A stretch of 64,000 bases of DNA, taken from assembly GCA_020746105.1 (NCBI GenBank), contig CM036626.1:12046001-12110000 (forward strand), in the 5' to 3' direction. A model generated the notes under the pieces. That model ran no database searches and was not told the DNA's origin. It worked only from the letters and a program-made list of their open reading frames with translations. Positions 49,461-61,570 of the stretch are shown in pieces. How positions within the stretch are numbered: the first letter of the stretch is position 1; each line of letters opens with the position of its first letter. Both the position numbers and the translations under genes were made by a program. The stretch comes from Trogon surrucura. Lineage: Eukaryota > Chordata > Aves > Trogoniformes > Trogonidae.

Positions 49461-52400
49461 GGAAGGAGGGTTGTGTGACGTGACAGCAAAACACACGCGG
49501 AAATGGGCTATGTTTCCCAGTGAGATCTCCAGATCTCTTTAAGTGTATCCCCAACAGCTTTTAAAGGCTGATGATGTTCAGTCCTTGGGTTGAATTTCAT
49601 CTGATGCCTAGCAGTGGAAAAGGGACCAAGTTCTTGTCCTCTCATTGAGTATGTCCCTATGCAGTACAGGGAGCACAAGCCCAAGACCGCTACAGGGTCA
49701 GGCACTGTGCAGGGTTTACTTCAGCCCTTAAGGTTCCCAAAACCAGGATGGACACGGTCCCTGAGGCTTTAGCCATCAGGGCAACTCCTACGCAGCTTGT
49801 GACCTGAAGCCAGCCTACTCCACTGCATCGAATAATACCACCTTAGCTACACAGATAAAGCCTGAACTTGCTCAACAAAAGCTCAGGTCTTGACTGTTTT
49901 CAGAAGAAAAAAATATCAAACACTACAATAATTCTAATTTACCCTGTGAGGGATGTTAGGATTGCTTTTTGTTGTTCAAATCAGTCTGGTTTATCCCTTC
50001 TCTATATTTTCTTTGGGTTTTCTTCCCAAAAAGAAACGTATAAATGCAGGTGCTCTAGTACCTGAATTTCTTGAGTCATTTTAATATCTATTATTATGAT
50101 CACTGCTTGAAGAGAGAACTGTCAGCAATAGTTCTTTTCAGGGCAGGAAGGAAGTTCATCAGAAAACATGAGAATAGATTCAAAGAAAGAAGATGCATAA
50201 GAAGCGATCTGCTCAGGGAAGCAATGCTTGCTTTATGGGAGGAACACACAGAGCATATTATTACCATTTAAAATTCCTTGCTTCCCAAAAATGTCTCGTT
50301 CAGCAATGTATCACCGAAACATAAAGGAGTTATTTCTTCCTGCATTACCAATCTGGGATGATTTTGTCAAAGACATCGCCAGCATCTCTGAGATATAAGA
50401 CCATAGGTGTTGCTAATATACGGCAACAGTGGCAGGTAGGTAAAAAAACTGGTCACTATTTTACTTTCCACCTGGGATCACTGAAGAGATATTGGATAAA
50501 CTGATGCTCAGCCTTGGAGCCCTCACAGGCAGAGGAAGAATTACTTCAGGAAGAGAGACTTGTGTTATTGGATTTATATCTTTATGTGCATTTCTTGTGG
50601 CACTGGCAGCAGATCTGGTGGGGAAGTATTTTTTGTCTTGTGAAAACCGAACATTGTTTTTTTCCTGTGACGATGCAGAGGTTGTACATATCACAGCTTA
50701 TAACCTGAAACAACCTGAGATGCCAGTTCCAGCTCCAGATCTAAAGCAGGCACATCAGGGACCTGAGCTGGGATCTCTCTGCTCATGTGAATGTCCTGAC
50801 CACCCAGGCACTGCCGATTGCTTAGGGAAAAGTCTCATTCTCTTCAGTCTAACGGTGGTTAGAAAGCTCATCCTGGACTCAGGAAGGAGTTTCTAATGGC
50901 AGGTACATCAAAACTCTACAGATCCTGTGAATCTCTGGTTTCTGACTCTGCCTTTTAACTAAAAAGCTCTCAGCTATCTCCATTTCTTAGACCATTCACA
51001 TGGGTTGCGACAGACCTGGGAAGAAATTAGATGGGGAGACAGACTTTGCCTTCCTCACTGTCAGACTTATTAGATACATTCCTAATTTCCCAAAACTTGT
51101 AAAGATATGCAAATATATTTTAAGCAAAATAAGATATAAGCAAGCATAGAGAAAAAAATAAACAAGCAAAAAAACAAACAAGCATTATGTGCAAAGTCTG
51201 TGACTGAAAAAGGATCATATTTCTGCTTGGTTACATGTCAGTCAGCAGAGAAAAAAGCCTACACCTTCTCATAGAAAAAGCTGAGTCTCTGGTAACTTCA
51301 CGTTTAGGCTGAGATACTTTAGTGAAAAGTACGCTCACACACAGACTTGTCATCAAGTGTTGGTTTTAAATCACTTTTATGCTTTTATCTGGTGTTTGGC
51401 CCCAGTGCAACGGATGCTGATCTATCCAAGGCAGCACGGACACAGCAATAGCATGAAGCAAATCGCTGTGAGATTCTGGACAAATGTCCAAGCACTCGTT
51501 TTCCACTCAGGCATGTTTTGTCAGCGGAAAAAAAGAGTGCGTATGAGGAGAAAATATTAACTCATGACTGTTCTTCTACAGTCCAATGCACTCAGATGAG
51601 AAGGGGTGTATTGGTTGTGAAGGGAAATCATTTATTTGAAAAGGCACTTAGTTTCCTTTTAGTTTCGTGTTTTCTGAAATAGATTGTAAAAAAGGAAATG
51701 CAGACAGACATCTTAGGGATTGATAAATCATGTGGCGATTTTATAAGGGGCACAATCGTTCCCTTGTGCCCTCCCACTATCACTTATCAAGCCCTGAATC
51801 ACACACTGCTGTTGATTTCCATGGCTTTGTGAGATTAATCTGGCTACACTCCATAAAGCAAAAAGAGCAAGAGGGAGAGAGAGAAAAGGAAATCGTTCAC
51901 AAAAAACTAGGTTACAACAACCCTCGGGATCCAAGTGAAACCAAGAAGAGGAGAAAGGTTCAGCACCGGGGTGCCAGCCTGGGCAAAGACACGACTCTCA
52001 CTCCAACACGTCGGACCCACTGAGCCTCAAATACACAACACAGCACGTTTAGGGAAAAGTTTTTATAAAGCCTTATTAAAAGAAAACAATGGACTTTTTT
52101 TTTCTTTTTCCCAAGGATGTAGACTTGAGTATGAGGCATATGGTGCTATTCTCCTTCTCCTGAGTATGGTGGGATGCAACCAGCTCATGTAACAGGAACC
52201 CAAGTGAACGAACTGTCTGGATCCCATCCCAACACACTCTGCAAGGAGACAGATTGATCCTTTTACCCCTGCTAAATGAGCCAGCATAATGCATCAGGGA
52301 GGGAGGGGAAAGCTAGAGAAGCACTTCTTGTTATATTATTCTGTTGTATTAAGAGAGCAGCTGGTAACCACCAGATTTGTTGGAACTAATTGAAAAATTA

Positions 52401-54510
52401 CCCTAATTTTAACCTACAGCAAGAGCCAATGTTTAGCTTTCAGTTTCTATCTGTAACTAACTCAAAAACTTTTTCTTTTTTGCCAGATCACAAAAATATA
52501 AATTAAAATACAAACCTTTATACCTTGCTAATACACAGCCTTGTTATCATCTCAGGGCTCCAACAGAGCCAGAACACTGAAACCTCACTTCACATTATTT
52601 TTGTTCTCTTATTCTTCTGAAATGCTCTGTTAAAATATTTTATCATTTAATAAAGGCATTTCATTTTATCCATTACCATTCAAAGTAATTCCAAAGTATG
52701 AAATGAAAATCTAGTTCCTTACCAGGTATTTACACTGAGACAGGACAGAAAGCCTAGACCTACCCAGGATTTTTGCAATTAAACCAGAATACTTCCTGCC
52801 ATCCTGAAAGAGCAGAGCAACTGAGAAGCTAATAGAGTTTTAAAAACCACAAATTTCCTTGACATGGCCCTGGGGCACGGGAGCAGATTGGCCTCCAGAC
52901 AGATCTACTGCAGAACCCCTGTCAGCTTCAAAATAAATGAAGAAGTGTGATTTGGCACATCCTCGTGAGTATGCAAAGTCAGATGCCTGTACACGAGGGA
53001 AGAGATACTACAGATAAAAAGCTCTACGGGTGCAAGGGAAACAGAGATCAAGGTATTTCCTCACCTGTTTTAAATGCTGGCTTCCAGTCTGCTTTGTGCT
53101 ATTCACCAACTTTGAAGAAGCAGGTAAAATTCTCACATAGCTGTATGTTAAGGAATAGAATCCAGAGGAAAGTATCCCAATTACTAAACAGGGAAAACAA
53201 CTTTCTCTAGATCTCTGTTTTTAACCAAACCCTCTCTGGTGACATGTACACAAAGGAAACAGAGAAACTTCAGATACCTTGTAAGCAGAAAGATGCTAAT
53301 ATTTTTTAAATGTTGTTTAATATTGGCCCTGAGCTCACTGCATCTCACAAATTCTGGTGAACTAGGTTTTATTTTAACAATGACAACTGACAAATCACAC
53401 CATCATCTGAATTTGCATTTCCTTCTCTCACACTATGCCCATTGGCCAGTAGTGACCTCGTGGAGTTTCTACAGCTTTCCAAATTCAAGACCTGATTTTT
53501 TTCTATATGATAAGCAGATTATATATCATCCGAGTGAAGGAAATTTTTCTTCATTCTCCAAAAACGTCTGACTGAGCTTGCAAGCAAGAGATGCAAATCA
53601 ACAGCACTTTCCAGCCTCGAGGGCTCTCTGTGTATCACTGTGACTTGCCCTTGTGCCAGTGGACACGGGGGGGGCAGAGTGTGATGTTCAAGGCCCAGCA
53701 TCCAATGGGCAAATTCATCCACTTAAGTAAGTCTTGATCATTAACAGGTTCTACAACACCTTTCAAGATCTCCTGGCAATACACCAGCAAATTACTTCCA
53801 CATGCCATGCCCCATTCATATTTCTAAGTCAGCAAAGAAAAGCATAAGAACAAATTTATGACCAGACTACAGTCAGTATTATTAAAATGACTCCTCAAGA
53901 CTGCTTTTGAAAATCTTGATTCCATCATCCAGGTTGCCCACTGCTGCAGCACTGCATCCCTTCACAATGAGCCCGTTGACTGGAGCCATGGCAAATGGTC
54001 CCAACAGTATCAGCATGGCCTCTACACTCTCCTTATCCTCCTGTCAAGTTCTGCCTTTAATTTACAAGGCTGCCAATCATGTACAATCCAGGATCAATAA
54101 AAAACCCCACATTTCCCAAGGACAGAGGGAGGATGTGCCTGGAGGTGAGTTATGAGAGACCTGAAGGGTGGAACAGGCTGAGATGAAGATTAGTAAAAAG
54201 TCAAATTCAGTGCTCAGATAGAGTCAGGTCTTCCTGCCCTCCCTCCCATCTTTAGCTTAGTATTAAACCACTATCAGCCTGCATAAGACAGGCAACCATT
54301 TGTCTTTTGGGGCTGTAAAAACCATATTTTCAAATTTCCTCCTTGCTACCACAAGAGATGGAAATGTTTCCCATCACTCAATGACCTCAGCAGTTAAAAC
54401 CCTGAGAACATCACAGGGCTCTTAATTAAATAGGAAAAGCTGGTGACAGAGTGGGAACTGGGAGTTCCGTCCTCCCCATGCCATTCCATGAGATAGGGCA
54501 TCACCCAGCA
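49461..54510. other. Intron-like sequence, no gene seen
   Basis: AT-rich unique sequence between the two CR1 tails. No coding or regulatory signal I can support. Confidence 0.5.
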
Positions 54511-54600
54511 TCATAGAATCATTCAGGTTGGAAAAGACTCTTGGGATCATCAAGTCCAACCAGAGCAGCAATCCTCCTTCAACCAGCACTTCTTACCACC
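54511..54600 (-). mobile_element. CR1 LINE 3'-end fragment (second subfamily)
   Basis: The plus strand reads tcatagaatcattcaggttgg, then aaaagactcttgggatcatcaagtccaacc. This is the reverse complement of a CR1 3' end of the type with 'gttggactcgatgatc'. The match fades after about 54560, so the right border is approximate. It is a short, 5'-truncated minus-strand insertion. Confidence 0.85.
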
Positions 54601-55444
54601 CTGTCATTGGCTCACTGCACTTCATTTACCTCATTCTCATTAATGGGGCTTCTCTCAACTCCTGAGCAGGCTCTCTGCATCTTAATTACAGCCGGGTAAC
54701 AGGTCTGGCAGCCTCATCACACAGCAGCAAAGGGCCGGGTTATCTTTTCAAGGAGTTCTCCACATCGTTTGGGAACTACAGGTCACACCTTGCCAACAAG
54801 AGCTGCGCTCTCGTGCCATTTCCTCATCACAGCAAGGACACGTGCAGATCCCTCCCCCAGCTCACTAGCACTAGAGAGAGTGCCAAAAAAACCCAACTAG
54901 TTTTCTTCAGGGAGGGGGGAATATCCATTATCTATGTATTCCCTAGCAAAAGCAGAATCTGCCTTTCTGCTGATTTTGAAAGCTGTTTCTGGTGAAAATA
55001 CTCATTTTGATTAAAAAATTTTTGAGACAAGTAGTTCAACCAAAAAGTTTTTGGTTGGGATAAACAGGGGAAAACACTAAAGAAAATAATTTTCCCATTT
55101 AGTAAGATGTTTAAAGAAATGGGGATATGTGGGCGGCATGTTTTTAGGTGTGCTGGGCATAAAGGAAGAGTTTTCAGCGTCTGTCTAGGCTTCTAGGTTC
55201 TACTGGAATTAAGGAGCTGTTAATTGCTAGCTGCTTTTGGAAATCTCGCTCCAAATTCTTGAAACTGCTGGTCATAAGGACATGGTGGGAAATGTCCAAG
55301 GTACAGAAACCCCTCTGCCTGCTTCATGCAGCCTTGGCTGGTAACATCACCTCCTGCCTCTTCAGGCTGCAAGTCCATTTGTTTTGTCAAGAGGCTGTGA
55401 AATCAAACGGGATTAAGGCAATGAAAATATTTAGGGAGCTTGTG

Positions 55445-55494
55445 TATTTTTTTCTCTATTTTTTTTTTCCTCATTTCTTTTGGGGTTTTTTTTA
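55445..55494. repeat. T-rich low-complexity tract
   Basis: Successive T runs broken by single C, A or G residues. It ends with ttttttttag, which looks like a pyrimidine-tract acceptor on the plus strand, but no exon follows convincingly. Confidence 0.75.
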
Positions 55495-57000
55495 GTGAGC
55501 ACCTTTAGCCATCTAAATGCCATCTACCTCTTGGAAGACCCTACAGCCTATTATGCAAAGAGGAATCGAGCCAAAGTCTAAAAAGCTAATTTTTCAGTTG
55601 GCTGTGGCTCTGCCCGCACTGCCCCAACGCTGACCCGCAGTGTACCCTCACTGTTCCCATCCCGGGGCCCTCTCGAGCGCTGCCAGTGTGCATCAGCCCT
55701 AACGTGCCCCAGCCCCTGCTCTTGCCATCCCGGGCTTTTCTTCAGAGTCTCAACTGGGACAGCTGGGATAGTTGTTACAGAGAAATTAAACGCCCATTAA
55801 AACCCCCAGTGCACACAAAGTATTATGTAAGGTATCGGACAAAGCGTCCCCAATCTCTGTTTCACACATAAACACAAATGCAAAAAAGAAAGGATGCACA
55901 GGCACACACAATAAATGCACTCCCTTTTTTTTTGCAGTAGTTTAGAGCTGAGGACGACAAAGCCCAAGTTTTCCAAACAACCCCAGAAACAACTGGGACT
56001 CACTGGGCATTGCAGCAAAGCAACATCACACCTGTCGCCCTGGCCAGCACGACTGTGCCTGGTTAGTGTATTCACAGCCAGGCAGGGTGGGCTTTCATTC
56101 ATGTTGCAACCAAAGCACACACGTGGGATCCAGGCAGGATCTGCCCTCTGGATACCCGCACATGCTGGCTACCTTTCCATCAGGAAGGGTTAATGGCACC
56201 TTGGATACACTGCCTCGCTTCCCTGCAAGGATTTATCATCTGCCTCTGTGCTGCAAGGACCCTTTTTCATTGTTACCTCCGCAAGAGACCAATATCCTCT
56301 CTGCCTGGAGTCCAGATGAAGATGAGGGATGAACTCGGGCTGAAAAAACCATGCAGCGCTCAGAGCAGGTGACAGTCACCTGGGGATGCTACAGCATCAG
56401 GCTGAAAAATGTGCTTCATTAGGAGACATAAATAAAACATGCCCAGTCATGACTTATTAATGAGATATGGAAAGGGCTGAAGCGTAGCCACGCTCACAAA
56501 GACGAATCACAGCCATTGCCAGCTCGGTGACTTGGGCTTAGGGAACTTTCCTGTGCTCACCACCGCCTGGCTTTCACAGCTGCAGAAGGAAAAACCCCAC
56601 AAACATTCACCTCAGCAGCCTCTGAGATGTCTTCCGCCATGGAACATGCGGGTCAGGATAAATCCTAGGAGGCAACGATCACCCCTAAAGACAAGGTGGC
56701 CAAGCGAGAGCTATAGCATTGCCCTTGGCCTCAAGTGTCTGAGACCATGGGCGCAACCCCAGCGCCACAGCTGCATTTTGGGGAGAGGTCTGGCTTCTCT
56801 CTACGCTGGATGCCCATCTGCTAAAGGAAAACTGCTTTGGTTTACTGGCTACTCCAGGCCTGGAGGATAAATACAGTAATAGCAACTGCTGCCTCCTCCA
56901 CAAATAGATGTTCCACAGGACTTTTCACTTTAACACTTTGTTGTGTGGTGCCCTGCACTTGCACCAGACCACAGGATGGAAATCATTTACCTGGTTATCC

Positions 57001-57014
57001 TTTTTTTTTTTTTT
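57001..57014. repeat. T14 mononucleotide run
   Basis: Fourteen T residues on the plus strand. Confidence 0.85.
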
Positions 57015-57939
57015 CCTTTAATCCTTGTCAACACAAGCTCCAAAACATAGTTTGTTTTTCTGCAGTGAGCAAATCTCTTGGTGACAGAAACCCAGTCGCA
57101 GAAGTGCTCCCTGCTATGAAACACAGCCCCAATGCTTTACAACACGATATTGCTGCACAGCAAACAAGGCAACAAGGCAAGAGAGCCTGTTCCCTATTCT
57201 TGGCATCGATTTCCGCAACACTGTTCACAATAAAAACACAGAAGTCAAAACAAACATCTTTCTACACTGAACAAGACACATCAAATTCTGTCTAAAGAAC
57301 AAGACAGGATGCCTACATGCACAAATACGGTATTTTTGAAAATCTGGATCCCAGTATAAAAGCTGTTGCGCTAAAATGGATCATTTTATTGCAAGTCTCA
57401 TGCTGACAGCTTTTCTGAATGCATTCTTCTAGTTTGTTCCTGGGATTTTCAGGGTGTTTTTTTCTATGTTTACTTATTTTCTCAGTTCCCATTCAAATAC
57501 AAGAAAGGAATAACAAAAAGTAAAAGGGAGCAAAAGAAAAAAGTAAACAAGACTCAGTGAAGTTTAAAAGGCTGAGGAACACAGAGGTAAGTAAAAGGAA
57601 ATCGGAATATATATTTTCTTTTATAAATTCTGACGCCTGGCACATTCCAAATGACAGCTTTTGACAGAAGAACAGCAAAATTACTTTTATTCATCATTCA
57701 CACCACACAGCAGGAGGAATTAGAGTGGACAAAAATAAATATGTTTTAAGCCTGGGCATCTCAAACCAAGTAACCAAGCTTCTCCTTCTGCCACAGTGTC
57801 CAGGCCCCTTGGTGTGTGCTGCTGGTGACTCAGGCAGCTCCTGATCTCACCAGTTCTTGCAGAGCATCCCCTCCCTTGGGCTGCAGGCTTTGGAAAGCAG
57901 AAGAAACAGCGAGAGCAATTTTAAAATGCCCCATTTGCT

Positions 57940-58045
57940 GCTTTTCAGGCCAATACGCATCCAGTTAATGATTTACAATCTCCATGACTTTTGTTTATTT
58001 AGTTATAAAATACAATTAATTTGCTGCAGTAATTGGGGACTAGCA
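57940..58045. promoter_or_regulatory. Possible conserved noncoding element
   Basis: A short unique block with agttaatgatttacaat, gtttatttagttataaaat, caattaatttgc and cagtaattgg. Confidence 0.22.
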
Positions 58046-59896
58046 GGGAAGCCAACCACCACCCTCCAAATAGCCCAGTTGGAGCTCAGCTGAACGCCAG
58101 GCACGGCCACGTACGAGTCGCAGCAGCAGGACGCGTGGCAGTAACACAGGCATGGGGAGCAACCACCCTTCAAACAGACACCTGCTGCGTGACATCCAGA
58201 GCATTGGCTAACGTCATTTAGCTTTTCCAATGGAAAAACCTGCCAATACTGAGGAAAGTTTAATTACTGTATTGGACAAGTGACTGCTTGTTCCTTGGGG
58301 TTTTCAACAGCACCTTCTGTGAAGCACCGAAGGATCTAGAAGAGGGGTGAGGAGCCCTACAGCTGTATGAGCCAGTGTTGGCCAAAGGCAGCTGCTGAGC
58401 TGTGGGCAGGGAAGTGCTGCCTGCACTGCTGAATGAACGCCTGACGGATTAACTGTGAATTTTCCCCATGCCAGGAAAAGCTCAAGAGCTCATCGAGAGA
58501 AGGAAAGCAGGAATCCAAGAGGACCAACAGCAAGAATCTCCCTCTGAAGTGAGGGGATTAGCTAGGGAGGAGCAGACAGAGTTTGAGGGAAGGAAAAGCA
58601 AATAGAGCAGAAAGCAGAGATGGGGAAGAGCTTGCCCAAGGAGTGCCAGCCTGCGGGAAGGGGTCTGTTAGGAAGCAGTAGTCAGTACCTGGAGATCAAT
58701 TCTCATTTCTGTGAGGATGTTTAAGCTTAAAACTACATAAAGTTACCAGCAGCCACCACAGATGAGATTTGAACACATTGCCTTACAATTTAATTACAAC
58801 TACCTTTGAGTAGAAGGGGTATGTATCTCCCCTAGTGAGCATCCAGCTGCAAAGCCAGGCAGAGCAGATGTTTTTGTGACACAGGATCACATAAATACCT
58901 TGACCAGGGGACAGACAGATACTTGGACTGGGGTATCTGCCACTCATTCCTTCGCACATTGCTCTACCAACCCCTTCACTGTGCCTTCATTTCTCTCTTC
59001 AAAATAAAGGTGGTGGGAAATTTTAGTGTCAAATAACCAGTGTTTTTACCAGGCTTGGCCACCTCTTACAATGCAACTTCACTCATTTTTGAGCATTTGC
59101 AGGTAGGAAATGCTGCAGACTTCATTACTCACCAGCAAAATTCATCCCACCTCCAGCCTGGTTGCTGCCAAGTCAAGATGGGCTCATTCTGGAAGCAACA
59201 GTGCCCTAGGCATCATTTTTTTTTGTCCAGTCTTTTGGGGATGTACTTTCAACATCAGTAGTCCCAAAATATAGGAAGACAAGTAACAATGTCTCTTCTC
59301 TGGCTGTTCATTTCAAAGCTCTAGTCCCAAAAGCCAACTACGGCTCAGTTTAATCCTTGATCAAAGCAGTACAATTTAGCATTGGATTAGTGATTCTCTC
59401 ATTTAAATCTATCATTAAGAAATGCAGGTGATTTAAGTCAATTTTAAGTATTTCAACCAAAGCCACTGAAACTTTATGAGGTAGTACAGGGATTACACTT
59501 TTTTAACCTTCATTACAATCTCAGGCTGTATTTTCACAGTGTTTTGCAGGTACAAACACACTTACTCTGCCTGTGTCAGAACAGTCTTTCCTAAGTTCCC
59601 TAGAATATTGCATAAGAAAAAAACTCCTCATTTTACGCTATTGCTGATTCCTTTAGGGTGCCTGAGAAAAGAGTATGTCAGGGAAAAAAAAAAATAATGG
59701 AAAAACTACCAGAGTGCCAAGTCTTCTCTTGGCATCTTCCCACTAAAAAGGACCCCAGGGTTGTGTCTGATCCAAGCACTTCCAGGCATCCCTCTAGAAA
59801 GTGGAAATCCTGCTTCTGCTGCCCTGTTTGACTGAAAACATGAAACTTTCAAATGCACAGAGAAGCCCATGAAGCCTCCAAACCAAGGAGGAGAAG

Positions 59897-59915
59897 AAAA
59901 AAAAAAAAAAAAAAA
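59897..59915. repeat. A19 mononucleotide run
   Basis: Nineteen A residues after a purine-rich lead (ggaggagaag). It is the longest homopolymer in the window. Confidence 0.9.
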
Positions 59916-61396
59916 GCATTGGAATAAACTGTCAAAGGCAGATGATGCCAAATATAAATTCATACATCTGAAATAAGCTCAGCCCCAAATCTGCCACAGC
60001 AGGACAGTAACTCCACAGTGAACGTGCCCTCGCAGGCAGCAAAGAGCATCAATCCTGCTGATGCCTTCGCATGCCCAGCACTGCCTGCGCACCCACCGGA
60101 GGAATAAGCACAGCGAGGCAGTCGTAACCCACCCCCGACAAGTGCAGAAATCCTCAGGCTCCTGCTCTATACTTGGGTCTGTCCCACAGAAGTGCGATCT
60201 TGATCTAAGCACTTTTTTACTTACTAAGCAAGTCACAGCACAGGAACTGCACCCCAGACTTCAGGTCTAGACCATCCCAGAAGCACACACGTGGCCTTCA
60301 GGCCATTCCATTTGCTACCAAAGTTTTGTACCTGCCAGTGTCCTGACAGGGCTCCTGTGCGTCAACGCTCAGATCCCGGCAGAGCAACTAAGTCTGTTTC
60401 CCCTTAAGTGAGGCTAAACATCTGCGTTTATGCATTCAGTGAAGCCTGAAACCAATAATATCCAAGTTGCACCGAGCCCCCAAAAGCTGTTGTTCTTTAG
60501 AGGTCCCTATAAAAATGCAGGGTGCCGCCTTCTGCGCTGAAGGACTTTGATCTGCCGCAGGAGTGCTGTCGGCAGTAAGGGCTTGCGCAGGACAGCAGAG
60601 TTCCCTGTGGTGAGCAACGGCTCCAGCCCCCATTGAAATGCAAACCTTTCAGAAATCAAAGGCAACGGTGACACAGGACCGAGCACTGGCTGCAGAGTGC
60701 CCCGTGAGCTCTGCAGCCACAGCAACCTCTGCCATAGAAGTTCAGAGACCACCACACTCACACCTAAACCGAGAGCGAGGGACTCCGGGATCACAGTCCG
60801 GCACAAACAACTTTATTTCTCATCACACACAACGCTGCAGGATGGTGAGAACAGAAACTCTGTCCCGTCTCAGATTAACTTACTCTGAGATATACTTAAA
60901 ATAAAATCTTTTCAAAGCTGATTTTCTCCCTGTCATCCTCACAGGTTTCTCATCCTTTCAACCCACTCCCCTCCTGGAAGGAGAGCGGGGAGGGACAGAC
61001 ATCAGGACTCCCGAACAGTCTGGTGGAGTCTGGCAAGGACCCAAGTGCCTCTGCCTGCAAAGAGCTCCCACATGGGAGGAGGGAAACCTTGTGAGACTCT
61101 GAGGCACACCTAAGTGTACTTTACTGCAACAATAACCATGGCAGATGGGTAGAACAAAATTCCAGACAGTCAACAGGAAAAAAAAATAAATAAAATCCAA
61201 CCTCTGAAAAATACATGACATGCACGAAAGTAAAATAATCCTACTTCCCCCCGCCAATGCACATTTGAGTGTGAAAATCAATCACAGACCATACAGCTTT
61301 TTTCCTCCTGCCCAGCAAAGGAAAAGTAAATGCTCAAGCGAGTCCCCTTCAAGTCCCGCTGGCAGGCAGGAGCGAGCCGCCGCGCTCTCCCCGTAC

Positions 61397-61451
61397 CTTT
61401 ATTCCTCCGTCTCACCACCCCGAGCCGGCACTTGAGCGAAACTGCAAACAT
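61397..61451 (-). CDS. GRIP2: GRIP2 canonical first coding exon (partial CDS, exon 1a)
   Basis: Read on the minus strand from the ATG at 61451, this exon encodes MFAVSLKCRLGVVRRRNK and the first base of the next codon. A donor (AAAG|gtacgg) follows immediately at 61396-61395. The peptide matches the GRIP N-terminal signature as I recall it: GRIP1 starts Met-Ile-Ala-Val-Ser-Phe-Lys-Cys-Arg, and human GRIP2 is nearly identical here, with Leu-Gly-Val-Val-Arg-Arg-Arg at the same place. In those proteins the split codon becomes Asp, which fits a G| donor base. The start has A at -3, and an in-frame TGA at 61482-61484 closes the frame upstream, so the ATG is well defined. Cys8 is the only cysteine and sits next to basic residues. 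The basic, mildly hydrophobic peptide precedes the PDZ array and could contact membrane. The rest of the protein is outside the window. Confidence 0.8.
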
Positions 61452-61570
61452 CTTCCCCGACCGCAGCCTCCAGCGCTCCGCTCACATGGCTCTGTGCCGC
61501 TTCTCCCTCCGCACCTCTGCCTGGCTCTGCGAGGGGCTGCTGGCTCGAAATTAATTTATGATTACTGTGA
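61452..61570 (-). promoter_or_regulatory. CpG-rich 5' UTR and promoter of GRIP2 exon 1a
   Basis: About 19 CpG dinucleotides lie between 61340 and 61560, far above the flanking DNA, and surround the exon 1a start codon. Read on the minus strand, an AT-rich block (cataaattaattt, about 61548-61560) lies roughly 100 bases upstream of the ATG and could serve as a TATA-like element, but this is weak. A minimal start-stop uORF sits in the presumed leader (separate entry). The transcription start cannot be fixed from sequence. Confidence 0.55.
61482..61487 (-). promoter_or_regulatory. Start-stop upstream ORF (ATGTGA) in the exon 1a leader
   Basis: On the minus strand the hexamer ATGTGA occurs 30 bases before the GRIP2 start codon, with G at -3. 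The ATG is followed directly by a stop and is in frame with the main ORF. Such minimal uORFs are known to hold ribosomes at the start codon and damp translation of the main frame. Whether it is in the mRNA depends on the transcription start, which is unknown. Confidence 0.4.

Larger units (their letters stand above)
54601..61396. other. Intron immediately downstream of exon 1a
   Basis: Starts, in minus-strand sense, at the exon 1a donor. Contains homopolymers at 55.4, 57.0 and 59.9 kb, one AT-rich element at 57.9 kb and small CpG patches near 55.6 and 60.1 kb. No exon recognised. Confidence 0.5.
1..61451 (-). other. GRIP2: 5' part of the GRIP2 gene: alternative first exons and first introns
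   Basis: The minus strand carries one recognisable coding start, the GRIP-family N-terminus at 61.4 kb, and two more short coding starts at 42.5 and 16.1 kb. All three end in a splice donor after one base of a codon. I infer that they are alternative first exons joined to a common second exon. In known GRIP proteins the first-exon peptide is followed by Asp, a Ser/Lys-rich linker and a Cys-Arg-Arg-Gln-Ser-Ile-Pro-Glu-Glu-Phe segment leading into PDZ1. I looked for that segment on the minus strand and did not find it, so exon 2 should lie beyond position 1. GRIP2 is a cytoplasmic, membrane-associated scaffold of PDZ domains that binds the C-termini of AMPA-receptor subunits, ephrins and Eph receptors. 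None of the PDZ domains is in this window. The gene assignment rests on 18 residues plus gene structure. Confidence 0.65.

Noticed and set aside
55445..55600. Strong pyrimidine tract ending in ag, resembling a splice acceptor on the plus strand
   Set aside because: Sequence after it (tgagcacc...) has early stops in the likely frames and no donor at exon-like distance; it is better read as a T-rich repeat.
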